NCBI RefSeq assembly: GCF_026130175.1
Contig: NZ_JAIGNI010000022.1
Coordinates: 1 to 64,000 of the forward strand
DNA: 64,000 nucleotides
Origin: Lyngbya sp. CCAP 1446/10
GTDB taxonomy: Bacteria > Cyanobacteriota > Cyanobacteriia > Cyanobacteriales > Microcoleaceae
Direction of reading: 5' to 3'
The notes beneath the pieces are model-generated. The model searched no databases, was not told where the DNA came from, and saw nothing but the letters and a program-made list of their open reading frames with translations. The position numbers and the translations under genes were made by a program. Of the stretch, positions 9,238-18,175 are shown in pieces; the stretch's first letter is position 1; each line of letters opens with the position of its first letter.

Positions 9238-11127
9238 ATGACAGTAGCAGCGCGACAAAGCAAGGCACAAATTCTAGAAGTAGAGTTGCAAAAGCACTTG
9301 CAAACAGCCGGATTTAAAAATTTACCGCTTTATATCAGTTGCGATTTTCGAGATGATTCTTTAACCGTTGTGGGAGAACACCCACGCAGTTTAGTTCTCA
9401 AAGCTAAACCGACTTTTGCGGTACTAGAAGCAGCAATTCTCGAAATAGAACCGGAAACTATTCAACAGATTGGACTTTGCTTAAAAATGACTGGGCAAAA
9501 ACAGCCCTATGCTTTCCATTCTTTTACAATGCACAACCCTGTTTTGTCAAGACCCAAAACAGTGGAAGTGCGAAAGAAAACCAAGGAAATACCCGCAGCA
9601 GAAACGGGGATTGTGCTAGCAACAAATGCGGCAGATACGGCGGATGCAGCGGAGGAAATGCCGTTAGAAACAGATATTAAAGAGCAGGGAGATCATGAAT
9701 ATTTTCCTGATTTGTCTGAGAGTTCCAACAATTCCGATCCGATCGCCTTTAGAGTAGCTGCAATTCCTGGAGATTTTGCAGAAAATCCCTTCAATCCGCT
9801 AGACATGGAAGCGGTAACAGTTTCTCAAACACCAAAGTATTCACCGTGGGCGGTGCTGGCGGCGACAGGAATCGTCAGCTTGGCGGCGATAATTTTGGCA
9901 GGGGGTTATTACCTGTTGAGCCGCCCCTGTGTGATCGGAGAATGCCCTGCACTAGCTAATGCTAAACAGTTGAGCGACAATTCGGTAAGGACGCTGAAAA
10001 CTTCCAAGGTTGCTAACAGCCCGGAAGAAGCGCAGGAACAGTTAAAAGGGGCGATCGCACTTTTGGAACCAATTCCCGCTTGGTCAATTCATCGCAGTGA
10101 GGCTCAAACCGCCCTGGAAAGCTATCGCGAGCAAAATCAAAATATCCAATCTGCGATCGATGCAGCGCGTCTGGCACAGTCGGCAGCCCGGAAAACCGAA
10201 AATCCGTCTTATTCTGCCGAGAGTGCGAAGGAAGCGCAGGCTCTGTGGCAAAGTGCGATCGCTCAACTCGGAGAAATCCCCAAAGACAGCCCAGTTTATC
10301 CGTATGCTCAAAGAAAGACGAAGGAATACCGGAAGAATTTAGCAAGTGGAAATCGGCTCCTGGGCGCAGAAACAAAAGCCGAAAAAACGTTGCTTGCAGC
10401 CAAAAGTACAGCTCAAATAGCAGAAGCTCGCGAAGCAGTAGCTCAGACAGCCGAGACATGGGGACAAGTGCAAGCAGGTTGGGAAAAAGCTCTGGACACC
10501 CTAGCAGAAATTCCCGGCAATACGCAATCCTATCAACAAGGTAAACTGCTAGCTCCGAAATACGAAACCAAGCTTTCACAAGCTCGCGAACGCAAAAATG
10601 TTGAAGGAATTTCGGAAAATGCCTACACTCAAGCTGTGACTTTAGCAGCAGAAGCTAGAATTTTTGAGGGCAAAAACGGCTGGTTTAAAGCATCAGAAAA
10701 CTGGCGGAGAGCTTTGAGTTATGCCGAGCAAGTTCCGGTGGCTACTTCTTATTCCCAAAAAGCTAAACCGCTGATCGAATCCTACAAAATTTCATTGCAG
10801 CAAGCTGAAGTTAAGTTGCGGGAAGAAAGGAATCTGCAAAAAGCGCGCACGGATTTGGATAGAACTTGCAAAGGCAAGCCGAAGATTTGCGATTATACTG
10901 TTAGTAGTGGTTTGATTGCGGTGCAGATGACTCCCGGTTATGTGGAGAAGTTGCAACAAACTTTCATTCAGGCAAATAACAATAATTCTGTTAAGACTCG
11001 CCAAGCTGTGGAAAAGCACGTTGAAACTTTGCAAAAGGCCTTGGAGGCGATCGCCGAAAACGCGAAAATTCCGATGCAGGTTTACGATGGCGATGGTAAG
11101 CGGATTGCTAGTCACGAACCGAAGTAA
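9238..11127 (+). CDS. conserved hypothetical protein, single-pass membrane, long coiled-coil C-terminus
   Basis: I do not recognise a named family. The start at ATG 9238 (MTVAARQSKAQ, 629 residues) is preceded by GAAAGAGG; the frame is open further upstream only through repeat DNA. An N-terminal soluble domain of about 95 residues (LQKHLQTAGFKNLPLYISCDF) is followed by a low-complexity acidic linker. A transmembrane helix follows (about residues 203-227, WAVLAATGIVSLAAIILAGGYYL), then about 390 residues of Ala/Glu/Gln-rich helix. In the latter a motif like 'ALWQSAIAQLGEIPKDSPVYPYA' style (bracketed by YR/YK) appears four to five times, resembling tetratricopeptide-like helical repeats. A scaffold or trafficking role is possible but unproven. 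Confidence 0.75.
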   Translation: MTVAARQSKAQILEVELQKHLQTAGFKNLPLYISCDFRDDSLTVVGEHPRSLVLKAKPTFAVLEAAILEIEPETIQQIGLCLKMTGQKQPYAFHSFTMHNPVLSRPKTVEVRKKTKEIPAAETGIVLATNAADTADAAEEMPLETDIKEQGDHEYFPDLSESSNNSDPIAFRVAAIPGDFAENPFNPLDMEAVTVSQTPKYSPWAVLAATGIVSLAAIILAGGYYLLSRPCVIGECPALANAKQLSDNSVRTLKTSKVANSPEEAQEQLKGAIALLEPIPAWSIHRSEAQTALESYREQNQNIQSAIDAARLAQSAARKTENPSYSAESAKEAQALWQSAIAQLGEIPKDSPVYPYAQRKTKEYRKNLASGNRLLGAETKAEKTLLAAKSTAQIAEAREAVAQTAETWGQVQAGWEKALDTLAEIPGNTQSYQQGKLLAPKYETKLSQARERKNVEGISENAYTQAVTLAAEARIFEGKNGWFKASENWRRALSYAEQVPVATSYSQKAKPLIESYKISLQQAEVKLREERNLQKARTDLDRTCKGKPKICDYTVSSGLIAVQMTPGYVEKLQQTFIQANNNNSVKTRQAVEKHVETLQKALEAIAENAKIPMQVYDGDGKRIASHEPK

Positions 11128-11494
11128 GTGCGTTGAAGTGTGTTGAAGTGCGATCGTCCTGGCTCAGCTTAATATCGGCCGCGTCTTGTTTGTGGGGATG
11201 CTAGGTTGAGCTTGTCTGGCTAAACTAGGTGTAGGAGATTTAAATGTAGGGTGCGTCAGCCGGGGATTTTAGGTGTTTTTTGAGAAGCCGATCGCGCTGT
11301 GCACCCTTGAGGGATTTAAATGTAGGGTGCGTTAGTCTGGCGATTGTAGGTGTTGTTTGAGCAGCTAACTGCTGATGTACCGTACTACTTGATACTACTT
11401 CCCAAACAATTGTTGTCGGAGAGTCGATCGAGCCTGTGAGGCAAAATCGGCTAGAATATTTGTTTGTCTATACAATCCGAAAGTATTTAGCGTC
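11128..11494. other. intergenic region with a duplicated ~50-bp repeat
   Basis: No gene seen. A segment beginning ATTTAAATGTAGGGTGCGT occurs twice, at about 11238-11286 and 11311-11361, each continuing with a related CAGCCGGGGATTTTAGGTG-type tail. The last part should contain the rpmF promoter, which I cannot place exactly. Confidence 0.7.
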
Positions 11495-11668
11495 ATGGCA
11501 GTCCCTAAGAAGAAAACCTCCAAATCCAAGAAGAATATGCGTAAGGCCACATGGAAGCGCAAAGCTGTAGTGGCAGCTCAGAAAGCTCTGTCCCTGGGCA
11601 AATCGGTTCTGACTGGGCGTTCCAACAGCTTTGTGTATCCCGGCAATGAAGAAGAGGAGGAAGAATAA
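11495..11668 (+). CDS. rpmF: 50S ribosomal protein L32
   Basis: The 57-codon gene encodes [20 protein letters not shown] at the N-terminus, the hallmark start of bacterial/chloroplast L32 ([12 protein letters not shown]). A basic middle ([19 protein letters not shown]) and an acidic tail of six Glu complete the protein. L32 binds 23S rRNA in the large ribosomal subunit. The length matches cyanobacterial and plastid L32. It converges on queA. Confidence 0.96.
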   Translation: MAVPKKKTSKSKKNMRKATWKRKAVVAAQKALSLGKSVLTGRSNSFVYPGNEEEEEE

Positions 11669-11701
11669 ATAGATTAAAAATTAACCATTGGCATTTCTGA
11701 T

Positions 11702-11815
11702 ATTTTGCACCATTCTCGGTTGACAGGCTTTCCTGGCTGTTGAGCAACACATATATTTTCTTGTGGGTGGCCACTTCGGGCCGCCCTAAAGGAAAGCTTG
11801 AGAATGGTGCTAAAT
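11702..11815. repeat. 114-bp element with nested inverted repeats between rpmF and queA
   Basis: The outer arms ATTTTGCACCATTCTC (11702-11717) and GAGAATGGTGCTAAAT (11800-11815) pair at 15 of 16 positions. Inside, AGGCTTTCCT (about 11725) pairs with AGGAAAGCTT (about 11790). A central stem GGGTGGCC/GGCCGCCC surrounds ACTTCG near 11764-11785. It could be a two-way terminator between the convergent genes, a small non-autonomous mobile element, or a structured RNA. Confidence 0.7.
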
Positions 11816-11820
11816 ATGAG

Positions 11821-12945
11821 TTAATCCTTCCTTACATCCGGTAAAATCAGCATGGCATCGCCAAAAGAATAAAATCTGTACTGGTGATCGATCGCCTCTC
11901 GGTATAAATCCAACAGCCGAGGCCTTCCCACCATCGCACTTAACATCATCATCAAAGTAGAGCGCGGCAAGTGAAAATTGGTAATCATCCCGTCCACAAC
12001 CCGCCACTTGTAACCGGGATAAATAAACAAATTTGTCTGGCCGCAAAAAGGTTGCAAGGAAAAATCGCCACTCGCCGCGGCAGATCCCTCTAAAGCTCGC
12101 ACTGCTGTAGTACCCACCGCAAAGATCCGCCCGCCTCTAGCTTGAGTTTCGCGGATTTTCTCTACGGTGGCGGCCGATACTTCCACCCATTCATTGTGCA
12201 TTTGGTGAGTCGTCACGTCTGCCACCTCCACGGGGCGAAACGTCCCTACTCCGACGTGGAGGGTGACAAAAGTTTTGTCAATTCCCCGCTGCTCCAAGCG
12301 GCTAAACAATTCTTCGGTGAAGTGCAGACCTGCTGTGGGGGCCGCCACCGCCCCAGGTTTTTCGGCATAAACAGTCTGGTACTGTTCCGGCGAAGCTTGG
12401 GACTTGTCAATGTATGGCGGCAGGGGTACATGGCCGTATTCGTCCAAAAACTTCGCCAGAGTCGCATCTGTGGGGATGTCAAACTCTAACAGCCGTCCTC
12501 CTGTTGACTCATCCCTGGCAATTACTGTAGCAGTCAATCGACGATCGACTGCCACAGCGTCGGGAAGGCAACAGCAAGGGCCTGTGGATTCTTCACAGTG
12601 TGGATCAAACTCAATTTTTGCTCCTAATTTTAAGCGTTTCCCTGGTTTAACCAAAGCGAGCCAGCAGTTGTGCTGCCGTTCTTCCATCAACAATATCTCC
12701 ACAGCCGGGCCGTTGGGTTTGTGCCCGTAGAGCCTCGCTGGCAACACGCGGGTGTTGTTCAGTACCAGCAAGTCTCCGGGTTCTAGCAAATCGGGTAAAT
12801 CCCGGAAAATCCGGTGTTGGTGACTGCTGGGAGAGTCTACCACCAGCAACCGAGAACTGTCCCTCGGCACTACGGGATTTTGGGCAATGCGCGAGGGCGG
12901 AAGTTCGTAGTCATAACCGTCCAAAGACCAGTCAATCTCTGTCAT
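11821..12945 (-). CDS. queA: S-adenosylmethionine:tRNA ribosyltransferase-isomerase
   Basis: Transfers and isomerises the ribose of S-adenosylmethionine onto preQ1 in tRNA position 34, forming epoxyqueuosine. Family signatures are present: [25 protein letters not shown] near the N-terminus, [14 protein letters not shown] (about 62-75), [14 protein letters not shown] (about 205-218), [12 protein letters not shown], and the C-terminal [20 protein letters not shown] prefer the ATG at 12945 (MTEIDWSL), six codons inside the longest frame. The partner enzyme gene tgt lies 50 kb away in the same window. Confidence 0.96.
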   Translation of the reverse strand: MTEIDWSLDGYDYELPPSRIAQNPVVPRDSSRLLVVDSPSSHQHRIFRDLPDLLEPGDLLVLNNTRVLPARLYGHKPNGPAVEILLMEERQHNCWLALVKPGKRLKLGAKIEFDPHCEESTGPCCCLPDAVAVDRRLTATVIARDESTGGRLLEFDIPTDATLAKFLDEYGHVPLPPYIDKSQASPEQYQTVYAEKPGAVAAPTAGLHFTEELFSRLEQRGIDKTFVTLHVGVGTFRPVEVADVTTHQMHNEWVEVSAATVEKIRETQARGGRIFAVGTTAVRALEGSAAASGDFSLQPFCGQTNLFIYPGYKWRVVDGMITNFHLPRSTLMMMLSAMVGRPRLLDLYREAIDHQYRFYSFGDAMLILPDVRKD

Positions 12946-13100
12946 CTGGTGAATTCCTGTCAAAAATCTGTCAACTGGGTAACAAATTGGGTAAAAACCC
13001 CCATCTCAAGTCGGGTGGTTTTCCCCTTGTGGTGGCGGGTAGAGTCCGCGAGTATAGAGGTATAGCATCAGCTTTGCTCATAAGGCTCATAAGGATCGTT

Positions 13101-13490
13101 ATGGAATACCTCTACTACATCGCCAATACTAGCCTTACTCTGAGAGTCGTGGATTACCTACGCACAGCTCATCATCTTCCCTTGCAATTTATCACTGTTA
13201 TTCACCAAATAGACGGCTGGGTGGTGAAGGTGAAAATGAGCCAATATTTAACTCCAGGAATGCACGGAGATTTTCGGGCTTTTATGAACGAACTGGGGAT
13301 TCCTTACGATCCTGAAATTCGCTTGCAGATGGCACTTTGGAGTTTGGAAACCGGACAATCGCCGCTGAGCGTGATGCGTCGCTACCAGGTGGCAGTGGTT
13401 TGTCACGGCAGTCCTGACCGTAAGGAAATTGAAGCGTTTCGCCAACAGTTTGTCAAGGGTCTGGGATATTGCCCGGAAACTTTGGCCTAG
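13101..13490 (+). CDS. conserved hypothetical cyanobacterial protein, 129 aa
   Basis: No family recognised. I start it at ATG 13101 (MEYLYYIANTSLTLRVVDYL), preceded by AAGGATCG, rather than 38 codons upstream. The 129 residues look like a small soluble alpha/beta protein: FITVIHQIDGWVVKVKM gives amphipathic strands, followed by a helical region ending RKEIEAFRQQFVKGLGYCPE. No signal peptide, membrane segment or metal motif is visible. It is divergent from queA with a 155-base gap. Confidence 0.7.
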   Translation: MEYLYYIANTSLTLRVVDYLRTAHHLPLQFITVIHQIDGWVVKVKMSQYLTPGMHGDFRAFMNELGIPYDPEIRLQMALWSLETGQSPLSVMRRYQVAVVCHGSPDRKEIEAFRQQFVKGLGYCPETLA

Positions 13491-13686
13491 ACTGCTACGC
13501 ATATAAATTAACTGTGATGGCAGAGAGAGAGGGGGAGAAGGCGATCGGGGGAGAGGATTTAACGCTGTTTCCACGTCCGTTAAAGTTGAAGAGAGATATG
13601 GGCGGCAGTAAGGGCAAGTTAACAATTAAAAATTACTAAGTGGCATTGCTTTTTGATTTTACCGTGTAATTTTTAATTTGACATTT

Positions 13687-14256
13687 CTAATTACTAAAAG
13701 CCGATCGAATGTATTCTTGCAGGGTGAGCAGGTAATTTCCGGCAAGGACGGATTGAGAGTTAGGCACCGTTAAGGGTGGTACTATGTGCTTCGTGTTTTG
13801 CCGTGAGGGTTCGCACCTGACTAGGGCGACATCAAAGCGACAAGAATTATTTGCTAAATCTGGACGAGTGCTTAAAAATATTTCGGCGGTTTGCCAAAGT
13901 TTGGCTTGTTTTGTGGCACTAACAGCCAGCATTCCGCCAGCATCCCAATTTCTGCGGCGGCGAGTTTTGACCTCTACAAAGGCTAATGTCGGGAATTGGT
14001 GATTGGGAATGCCTGGTTTTTTGGCGCTGTCTTCATCTTTTCCGAGAGCAATGATGTCAATCTCTCCCCAGCGACAGTGGTACTGTCGATGCAGAATTTC
14101 CCAACCTTGCTGCTGTAACCACTCGGCGACTAAGTTTTCTCCCAATGTGCCCAAAACCCTAGATTTTGGGGATTGAGGAGAGTTGGAGTCGGCGGGAGCT
14201 AGGGAAGAGGATCGCTTTCTGGTAAAATTCAATTCTGAACTTTCATCGCTGCCCAT
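13687..14256 (-). CDS. YraN/UPF0102 family nuclease-like protein
   Basis: UPF0102 proteins adopt a Holliday-junction-resolvase-like PD-(D/E)XK fold. The diagnostic segment is present: [40 protein letters not shown] (about residues 35-74), followed by [13 protein letters not shown] (about 89-101). The catalytic-type residues are Glu and Asp of GEIDII and the Glu-x-Lys of VEVKT. At 189 residues it is longer than the usual ~120, owing to a Ser-rich N-terminus of about 30 residues and a C-terminal extension. It is divergent from the pentapeptide gene with only 14 bases between starts. Confidence 0.88.
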   Translation of the reverse strand: MGSDESSELNFTRKRSSSLAPADSNSPQSPKSRVLGTLGENLVAEWLQQQGWEILHRQYHCRWGEIDIIALGKDEDSAKKPGIPNHQFPTLAFVEVKTRRRRNWDAGGMLAVSATKQAKLWQTAEIFLSTRPDLANNSCRFDVALVRCEPSRQNTKHIVPPLTVPNSQSVLAGNYLLTLQEYIRSAFSN

Positions 14257-14270
14257 TAGCTTTAAATTGT

Positions 14271-14783
14271 ATGACTTCTGGAATTCGCCAACATATTTAT
14301 ACTTTCTTGCTGAGTTTTATTATTTTAGCAGTAATTGCCGCTGGGGCGATCGCCATCAATCCCGCACCTGCTTTCGCCTTGGATCGTGACAAAGAAATTC
14401 TAGTTGGCGCTGATTTTAGTGGACAAGTTCTGACTAACGACAGTTTTAATAAAGCTAATCTTCGCAACAGCAATTTTACTAATGCAGATTTACGAGGCGT
14501 AAGCTTGTTTGGTGCCAATATGGAAGAGGCAAATTTAGAAGGCGCTAATTTAAGGGGTGCGACTTTGGATTTGGCTCGCATGATGAACGCAAATTTAACA
14601 AATGCTATCCTTGAGGGTGCTTTTGCTTACAATACCAGACTGGAAGGAGCTGTGATTGACGGTGCTGATTTTACTGAGACACTGCTGCGAGACGATATGA
14701 TCGAAAAACTTTGTAAAGTCGCAAAAGGTACTAATCCGGTGACTGGGAGAGAGACTCGCGAAACTCTGTTTTGTGATTATTAA
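14271..14783 (+). CDS. secreted pentapeptide-repeat protein (thylakoid lumen type)
   Basis: The 170-residue protein has an N-terminal signal peptide (hydrophobic about residues 9-30, cleavage likely after APAFA at 36). It then has about 14 pentapeptide repeats of the A(N/D)LxX type ([34 protein letters not shown]), which fold into a right-handed quadrilateral beta helix. A C-terminal cap follows with two Cys ([17 protein letters not shown]) that could form a disulphide. This resembles the plant and cyanobacterial lumenal pentapeptide proteins. Function is unknown; location in the lumen or periplasm is inferred from the signal. Confidence 0.9.
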   Translation: MTSGIRQHIYTFLLSFIILAVIAAGAIAINPAPAFALDRDKEILVGADFSGQVLTNDSFNKANLRNSNFTNADLRGVSLFGANMEEANLEGANLRGATLDLARMMNANLTNAILEGAFAYNTRLEGAVIDGADFTETLLRDDMIEKLCKVAKGTNPVTGRETRETLFCDY

Positions 14784-14784
14784 A

Positions 14785-14820
14785 AGATAGGACGTACGGT
14801 TTCAACCGCCGTGTCTTTTA
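14785..14820 (+). terminator. hairpin (dispersed repeat copy 3) between pentapeptide gene and dnaG
   Basis: AAAAGA at the left pairs with TCTTTT at the right around the core ACGGTTTCAACCGCC (14796-14810). It sits just after one stop codon and eight bases before the other, so it may stop transcription from both convergent genes. It belongs to the GCGGTTTCAACCGCC family. Confidence 0.6.
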
Positions 14821-14828
14821 AAATCTTA

Positions 14829-16826
14829 TTAGCCCCAAGGTACGGAGGTTAAATCGTAAAAATTAACTTGACGCAGCCGCTCTAATTCCTCTATCCATTC
14901 TTGTTCGGCGCAGAGTTGCTGGTAATATTCTATGGCAGCATCGGTTTTCTGCCACATATCGAGTGCAATTCTCCGCCGCTTGATGCTGATGATTTGCTCG
15001 ATACAGGCGATCGCAGATCGAATGACTAAAGGCGCGCGATAAACGTTTCTTTCGGAAAACTCGTTTAAATGAAATAAATGGGAGATTTGATTGAGTTGAG
15101 TAGGATATTCAATGAAGCTATCTTGCAATTTCAATATTAACTCAGTAGGCGCTGCTTGTAAATAGATGTTGTGCAATATTTCTGCATTCAAAATTAAGTG
15201 CCACAAAAATCTGTGGTGAGAAAGGCTAAACTGCACATCTCTAGCTTCTATGGCTTCTCTGACTTCTTGGCGGTATTCGGGACAGTGTAAGTAAATCTGC
15301 AATAATTGCGCTTCTGCTTCTTCTAACAGACTTCGGGCTGCTACTGAAAAGCCTGTTTTTGAGCTTTTGCTTTCGCTGGTACGTTGTTTTTTATATTGTT
15401 TGTTCGGCTTTAGCTTGTTTCTAATTAACAGAGGCATTGTCAAAGCTTCGTCTTGACTCAGCCGCTGTCCCCAATCGCTGACTACTTGATTTAATAAGTT
15501 TTCGGCGAGCATTTTTGTGAGTCGAAAATCTCCTTTGCTGAGGATTTCGGCGCATTTTTGTAGATAATGTGATAGCTGATTGTCATCAGTAATATTGGTT
15601 AATAATTTAATAATTTTTTTGGTAATTTGCTGGGAAGTATCTGCTTGTTTCAAATCTTGATTGACGAGCATTTGTTGCAGTTGCCAGTCGATCCACAATG
15701 GAGCGTTTTCGAGCAATTCTCGATACTGTTCTGGGGAGTATGTTTTGAGATATTCGTCGGCATCTTTGCCGTCGGGAATGTTGAGCACTCGCAGTTGTAC
15801 TTCTCCTTGATAGGCGAGTTGTTCTATTTCTCCAATGGCGCGCTCTGCTGCTTTAGTGCCTGCTTTGTCGGCGTCGAAGTTGAGGATAATTTGTTTAGAA
15901 TCAGTGTACCGCAATAACTGCCGCACTTGGTTTAAACTCAGGGCTGTGCCGAGGGAGGCGACGGCGTTGGAGATGCCCGCTGCCTGAAGTGCGATCGCAT
16001 CAAAGTACCCCTCTACGACGATCGCGCGATCGGCTTTGCTAATGGCTGTTTTGGCTGTATCTAAGCCATATAAAGTCTTACCTTTATCGAACAGTTCTGT
16101 TTCAGGAGAATTGAGGTATTTCGGTTGTTCGTCGCCGAGAGCTCTGCCGCCGAAACCGATGACTCTGCCTTGGGTATCGCGAATGGGAATCATGATGCGG
16201 TTGCGGAAGCGATCGTAATAGCCACTGCCGCCTGATTTGCGTGGTACAATTAGTCCTGCTTGTTCTACTAATTGCGCGGGATAGTTTTTTTGTTCTACTA
16301 AATAACTATACAGTGCTTCCCAACCTTGGGGTGCATAACCTATTTGAAATTGTTGGATAGTTTCTTCGCTGAGTTGGCGATCGGATTTGAGATATGCTAA
16401 GGGTTCTTGTCCTTGGGTTTGCCGCAATGCGTGTTCGTAAAACTTGGCTGTTAGTGCTGAGATTTCATAAAGTTGTTCCCGCAGAGAAATTTGGCGCTGT
16501 AATTCTTGTCGGTGTTCTGGTTCGACTGTTTTGATGGGGACTTGATAATTTTTAGCTAGTTCTAATACGACTTCGCTGAAAGAGCGTTTGTCTAATTCCA
16601 TGAGGAATTTAAAGGCATTCCCGCCTGCACCGCAGCCGAAGCAATAGTACATTTGTTTGGCTTGATTGACAGTGAAACTAGGAGATTTTTCGTCGTGGAA
16701 TGGGCATAATCCGACGAATTCTTTGCCGCGTTTTTTTAAGATGACTCGACCGGAAATAACGTCTACTATGTCGGCTCTTTGTTTGACTTCTTCGATTGTT
16801 TCTGGGTGCAGCCTGGGAACTTGCAT
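14829..16826 (-). CDS. dnaG: DNA primase
   Basis: Makes RNA primers for DNA replication and works with the DnaB helicase, also encoded in this window. An N-terminal CHC2 zinc finger is visible (GLCPFHDEKSPSFTVN ... MYYCFGCGAGG, about residues 38-68). The catalytic core contains the toprim motifs VVEGYFDAIAL (about 269-279) and LNFDADKAGTKAAER (about 313-327). A C-terminal helicase-interaction region follows. At 665 residues the length is usual for cyanobacteria. It starts at ATG 16826 (MQVPRLHPETIEEVKQRADI). Confidence 0.97.
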   Translation of the reverse strand: MQVPRLHPETIEEVKQRADIVDVISGRVILKKRGKEFVGLCPFHDEKSPSFTVNQAKQMYYCFGCGAGGNAFKFLMELDKRSFSEVVLELAKNYQVPIKTVEPEHRQELQRQISLREQLYEISALTAKFYEHALRQTQGQEPLAYLKSDRQLSEETIQQFQIGYAPQGWEALYSYLVEQKNYPAQLVEQAGLIVPRKSGGSGYYDRFRNRIMIPIRDTQGRVIGFGGRALGDEQPKYLNSPETELFDKGKTLYGLDTAKTAISKADRAIVVEGYFDAIALQAAGISNAVASLGTALSLNQVRQLLRYTDSKQIILNFDADKAGTKAAERAIGEIEQLAYQGEVQLRVLNIPDGKDADEYLKTYSPEQYRELLENAPLWIDWQLQQMLVNQDLKQADTSQQITKKIIKLLTNITDDNQLSHYLQKCAEILSKGDFRLTKMLAENLLNQVVSDWGQRLSQDEALTMPLLIRNKLKPNKQYKKQRTSESKSSKTGFSVAARSLLEEAEAQLLQIYLHCPEYRQEVREAIEARDVQFSLSHHRFLWHLILNAEILHNIYLQAAPTELILKLQDSFIEYPTQLNQISHLFHLNEFSERNVYRAPLVIRSAIACIEQIISIKRRRIALDMWQKTDAAIEYYQQLCAEQEWIEELERLRQVNFYDLTSVPWG

Positions 16827-17139
16827 AGGGCTATTTTATGACAATTAAAAGTATGTTTATTTTGAACGATCGCACAATTTGAGTTTTCGTAGAAACCGGG
16901 TTTTTTATGAAAATATTTCGTTACAGCCCGTATCTTCGGCTTAAAAACTCGGTTTATTTGGTCTTAAGTAGGTGGTTACAAATAAACATTAGATGAGGAG
17001 AGGGCGGGTTTTGTACTCATCTTCTCGCTTGTATACGAGTGCTCTTAGCTGAACCCGCTCCTACCAGGGGCGGGTTGACCAACCATCTATAATTCCCACA
17101 AACAATTCACATAAACCCGCCCCACCAAGCGACTATTTC
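16827..17139. other. intergenic region with several repeat fragments
   Basis: No gene seen. It contains an AGAAACCGGGTTTTTTATG copy of the GAAACCCGGTTTC family near 16891 and a GGGCGGGTTTTG segment near 16999. A full GGGGCGGGTT inverted-repeat element lies at 17064-17127. The dnaG promoter should be at its left end. Confidence 0.7.
17064..17127. repeat. GGGGCGGGTT inverted-repeat element, copy 1
   Basis: GGGGCGGGTT at 17067-17076 pairs perfectly with AACCCGCCCC at 17114-17123. The spacer contains ACCAACCATCTATAATT. A second copy with a similar spacer start (CACCAACAATAATT) lies at 54258-54323. Confidence 0.85.
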
Positions 17140-18090
17140 CTAAGATACAAAATTGGATAGCCAATTAAGCAAGTTCAATTCATGAAGAATAATTTGCCTA
17201 GCTTCAGCAATCTTCTCCCTCGCTTCTTGCCAATAATCCGCAGTAGCAATCACTTCTTTAATAAATTCTACTCCCTTTTGATCCAAACTAGGCAAGCGCA
17301 AAAAACTTCCCGCAGGCAACAACTTATCCGCCGCCGCACCGCCGTAATAAATCGGCAAATTCCAAGCTAACAAAGCATCCCAAAGTTTCTCGCTGACATA
17401 CCAATCATTTTCTGCATAATTTTCAATAGCCAAATTGTAATAATAAGGTGCGACGGCGTGCCATTTATTGTTAACCGTGCCATTTCCCCACGCCCAAGTT
17501 GGCAAATTTCGCCCGTAAAGGTCAAAATCTAATTCTGCTTCTTGCAGCAATTTTATAAAATCTAATCTGCGCCGATGGTTGGCGGTGCGACTAACGCCCG
17601 AAGTTATCCAAGAACAGGATTTAGTTTTATTTGGTAGTGGCATTTCGTTCAATTCTCGAAATGAGTTAGAGTGATACCAAATCGCGGGCATATAATCGGG
17701 TTTGGGTGCGAAGTCGTCGGGCCCGGAAACGTAACCGCAATCAAGTTTTGCTTGTTCGTAGTTGGCTTTGGTGATCTCAATTACTTCTGCTAAAGGTGGC
17801 TCTCTAATTAGGTAGATAATGCGTTCTTTGGGAACGTTGCGGAATTTATCTCGAATGTCATTATCTGGATTTTGATGCTTGTATTGGCGTATTTTGTCGA
17901 GCCATGACTGCTGTTTGGGCTGTCGGGGAAAGTCGAATTGATACATGAGTAAAAAATCTGGTTCTGGATGGTTGGCGAGCATTTGAATGTTGCCCCATTT
18001 TCCGAAATTTTCCGGTGTTTGTTGCCACAACCAATCGCTTTGGTTCATGCCTGGGTATGTGGTAATTGTGCCGATAATTTTTGGGGTCAT
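17140..18090 (-). CDS. GT10-like (alpha-1,3/4-fucosyltransferase family) glycosyltransferase
   Basis: The C-terminal half carries the GT10 fucosyltransferase signature: FDLYGRNLP (about 190-198) then YYYNLAIENYAENDWYVSEK and LWDALLAWNLPIYYGG (about 217-252). These match the family's 'Y-x-F-x-L-A-x-E-N ... Y-x-T-E-K ... A-L' GDP-fucose site. The N-terminal half is poorly conserved, as usual. No signal or membrane segment is visible, so it is probably cytoplasmic. It would be the last gene of the minus-strand glycan locus. GDP-fucose as donor is inferred from the family; no GDP-fucose synthesis genes are in this window. Confidence 0.82.
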   Translation of the reverse strand: MTPKIIGTITTYPGMNQSDWLWQQTPENFGKWGNIQMLANHPEPDFLLMYQFDFPRQPKQQSWLDKIRQYKHQNPDNDIRDKFRNVPKERIIYLIREPPLAEVIEITKANYEQAKLDCGYVSGPDDFAPKPDYMPAIWYHSNSFRELNEMPLPNKTKSCSWITSGVSRTANHRRRLDFIKLLQEAELDFDLYGRNLPTWAWGNGTVNNKWHAVAPYYYNLAIENYAENDWYVSEKLWDALLAWNLPIYYGGAAADKLLPAGSFLRLPSLDQKGVEFIKEVIATADYWQEAREKIAEARQIILHELNLLNWLSNFVS

Positions 18091-18117
18091 AAATTGATGT
18101 TTTGCGGGTTCTATTCT

Positions 18118-18175
18118 TGAGTCTGGGTAGGCAGACTTTGTTTGTGTAGTCGCGGTTTAAACCGCCGACTCTTAT
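18118..18175 (+). repeat. dispersed hairpin repeat, copy 4 (long form)
   Basis: The core GCGGTTTAAACCGCC (18152-18166) is a perfect palindrome apart from the final base. It is preceded by TTTGTTTGTGTAGTC and a GGTAGGCAGAC segment. It lies between two co-directional glycosyltransferase genes. Confidence 0.75.
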
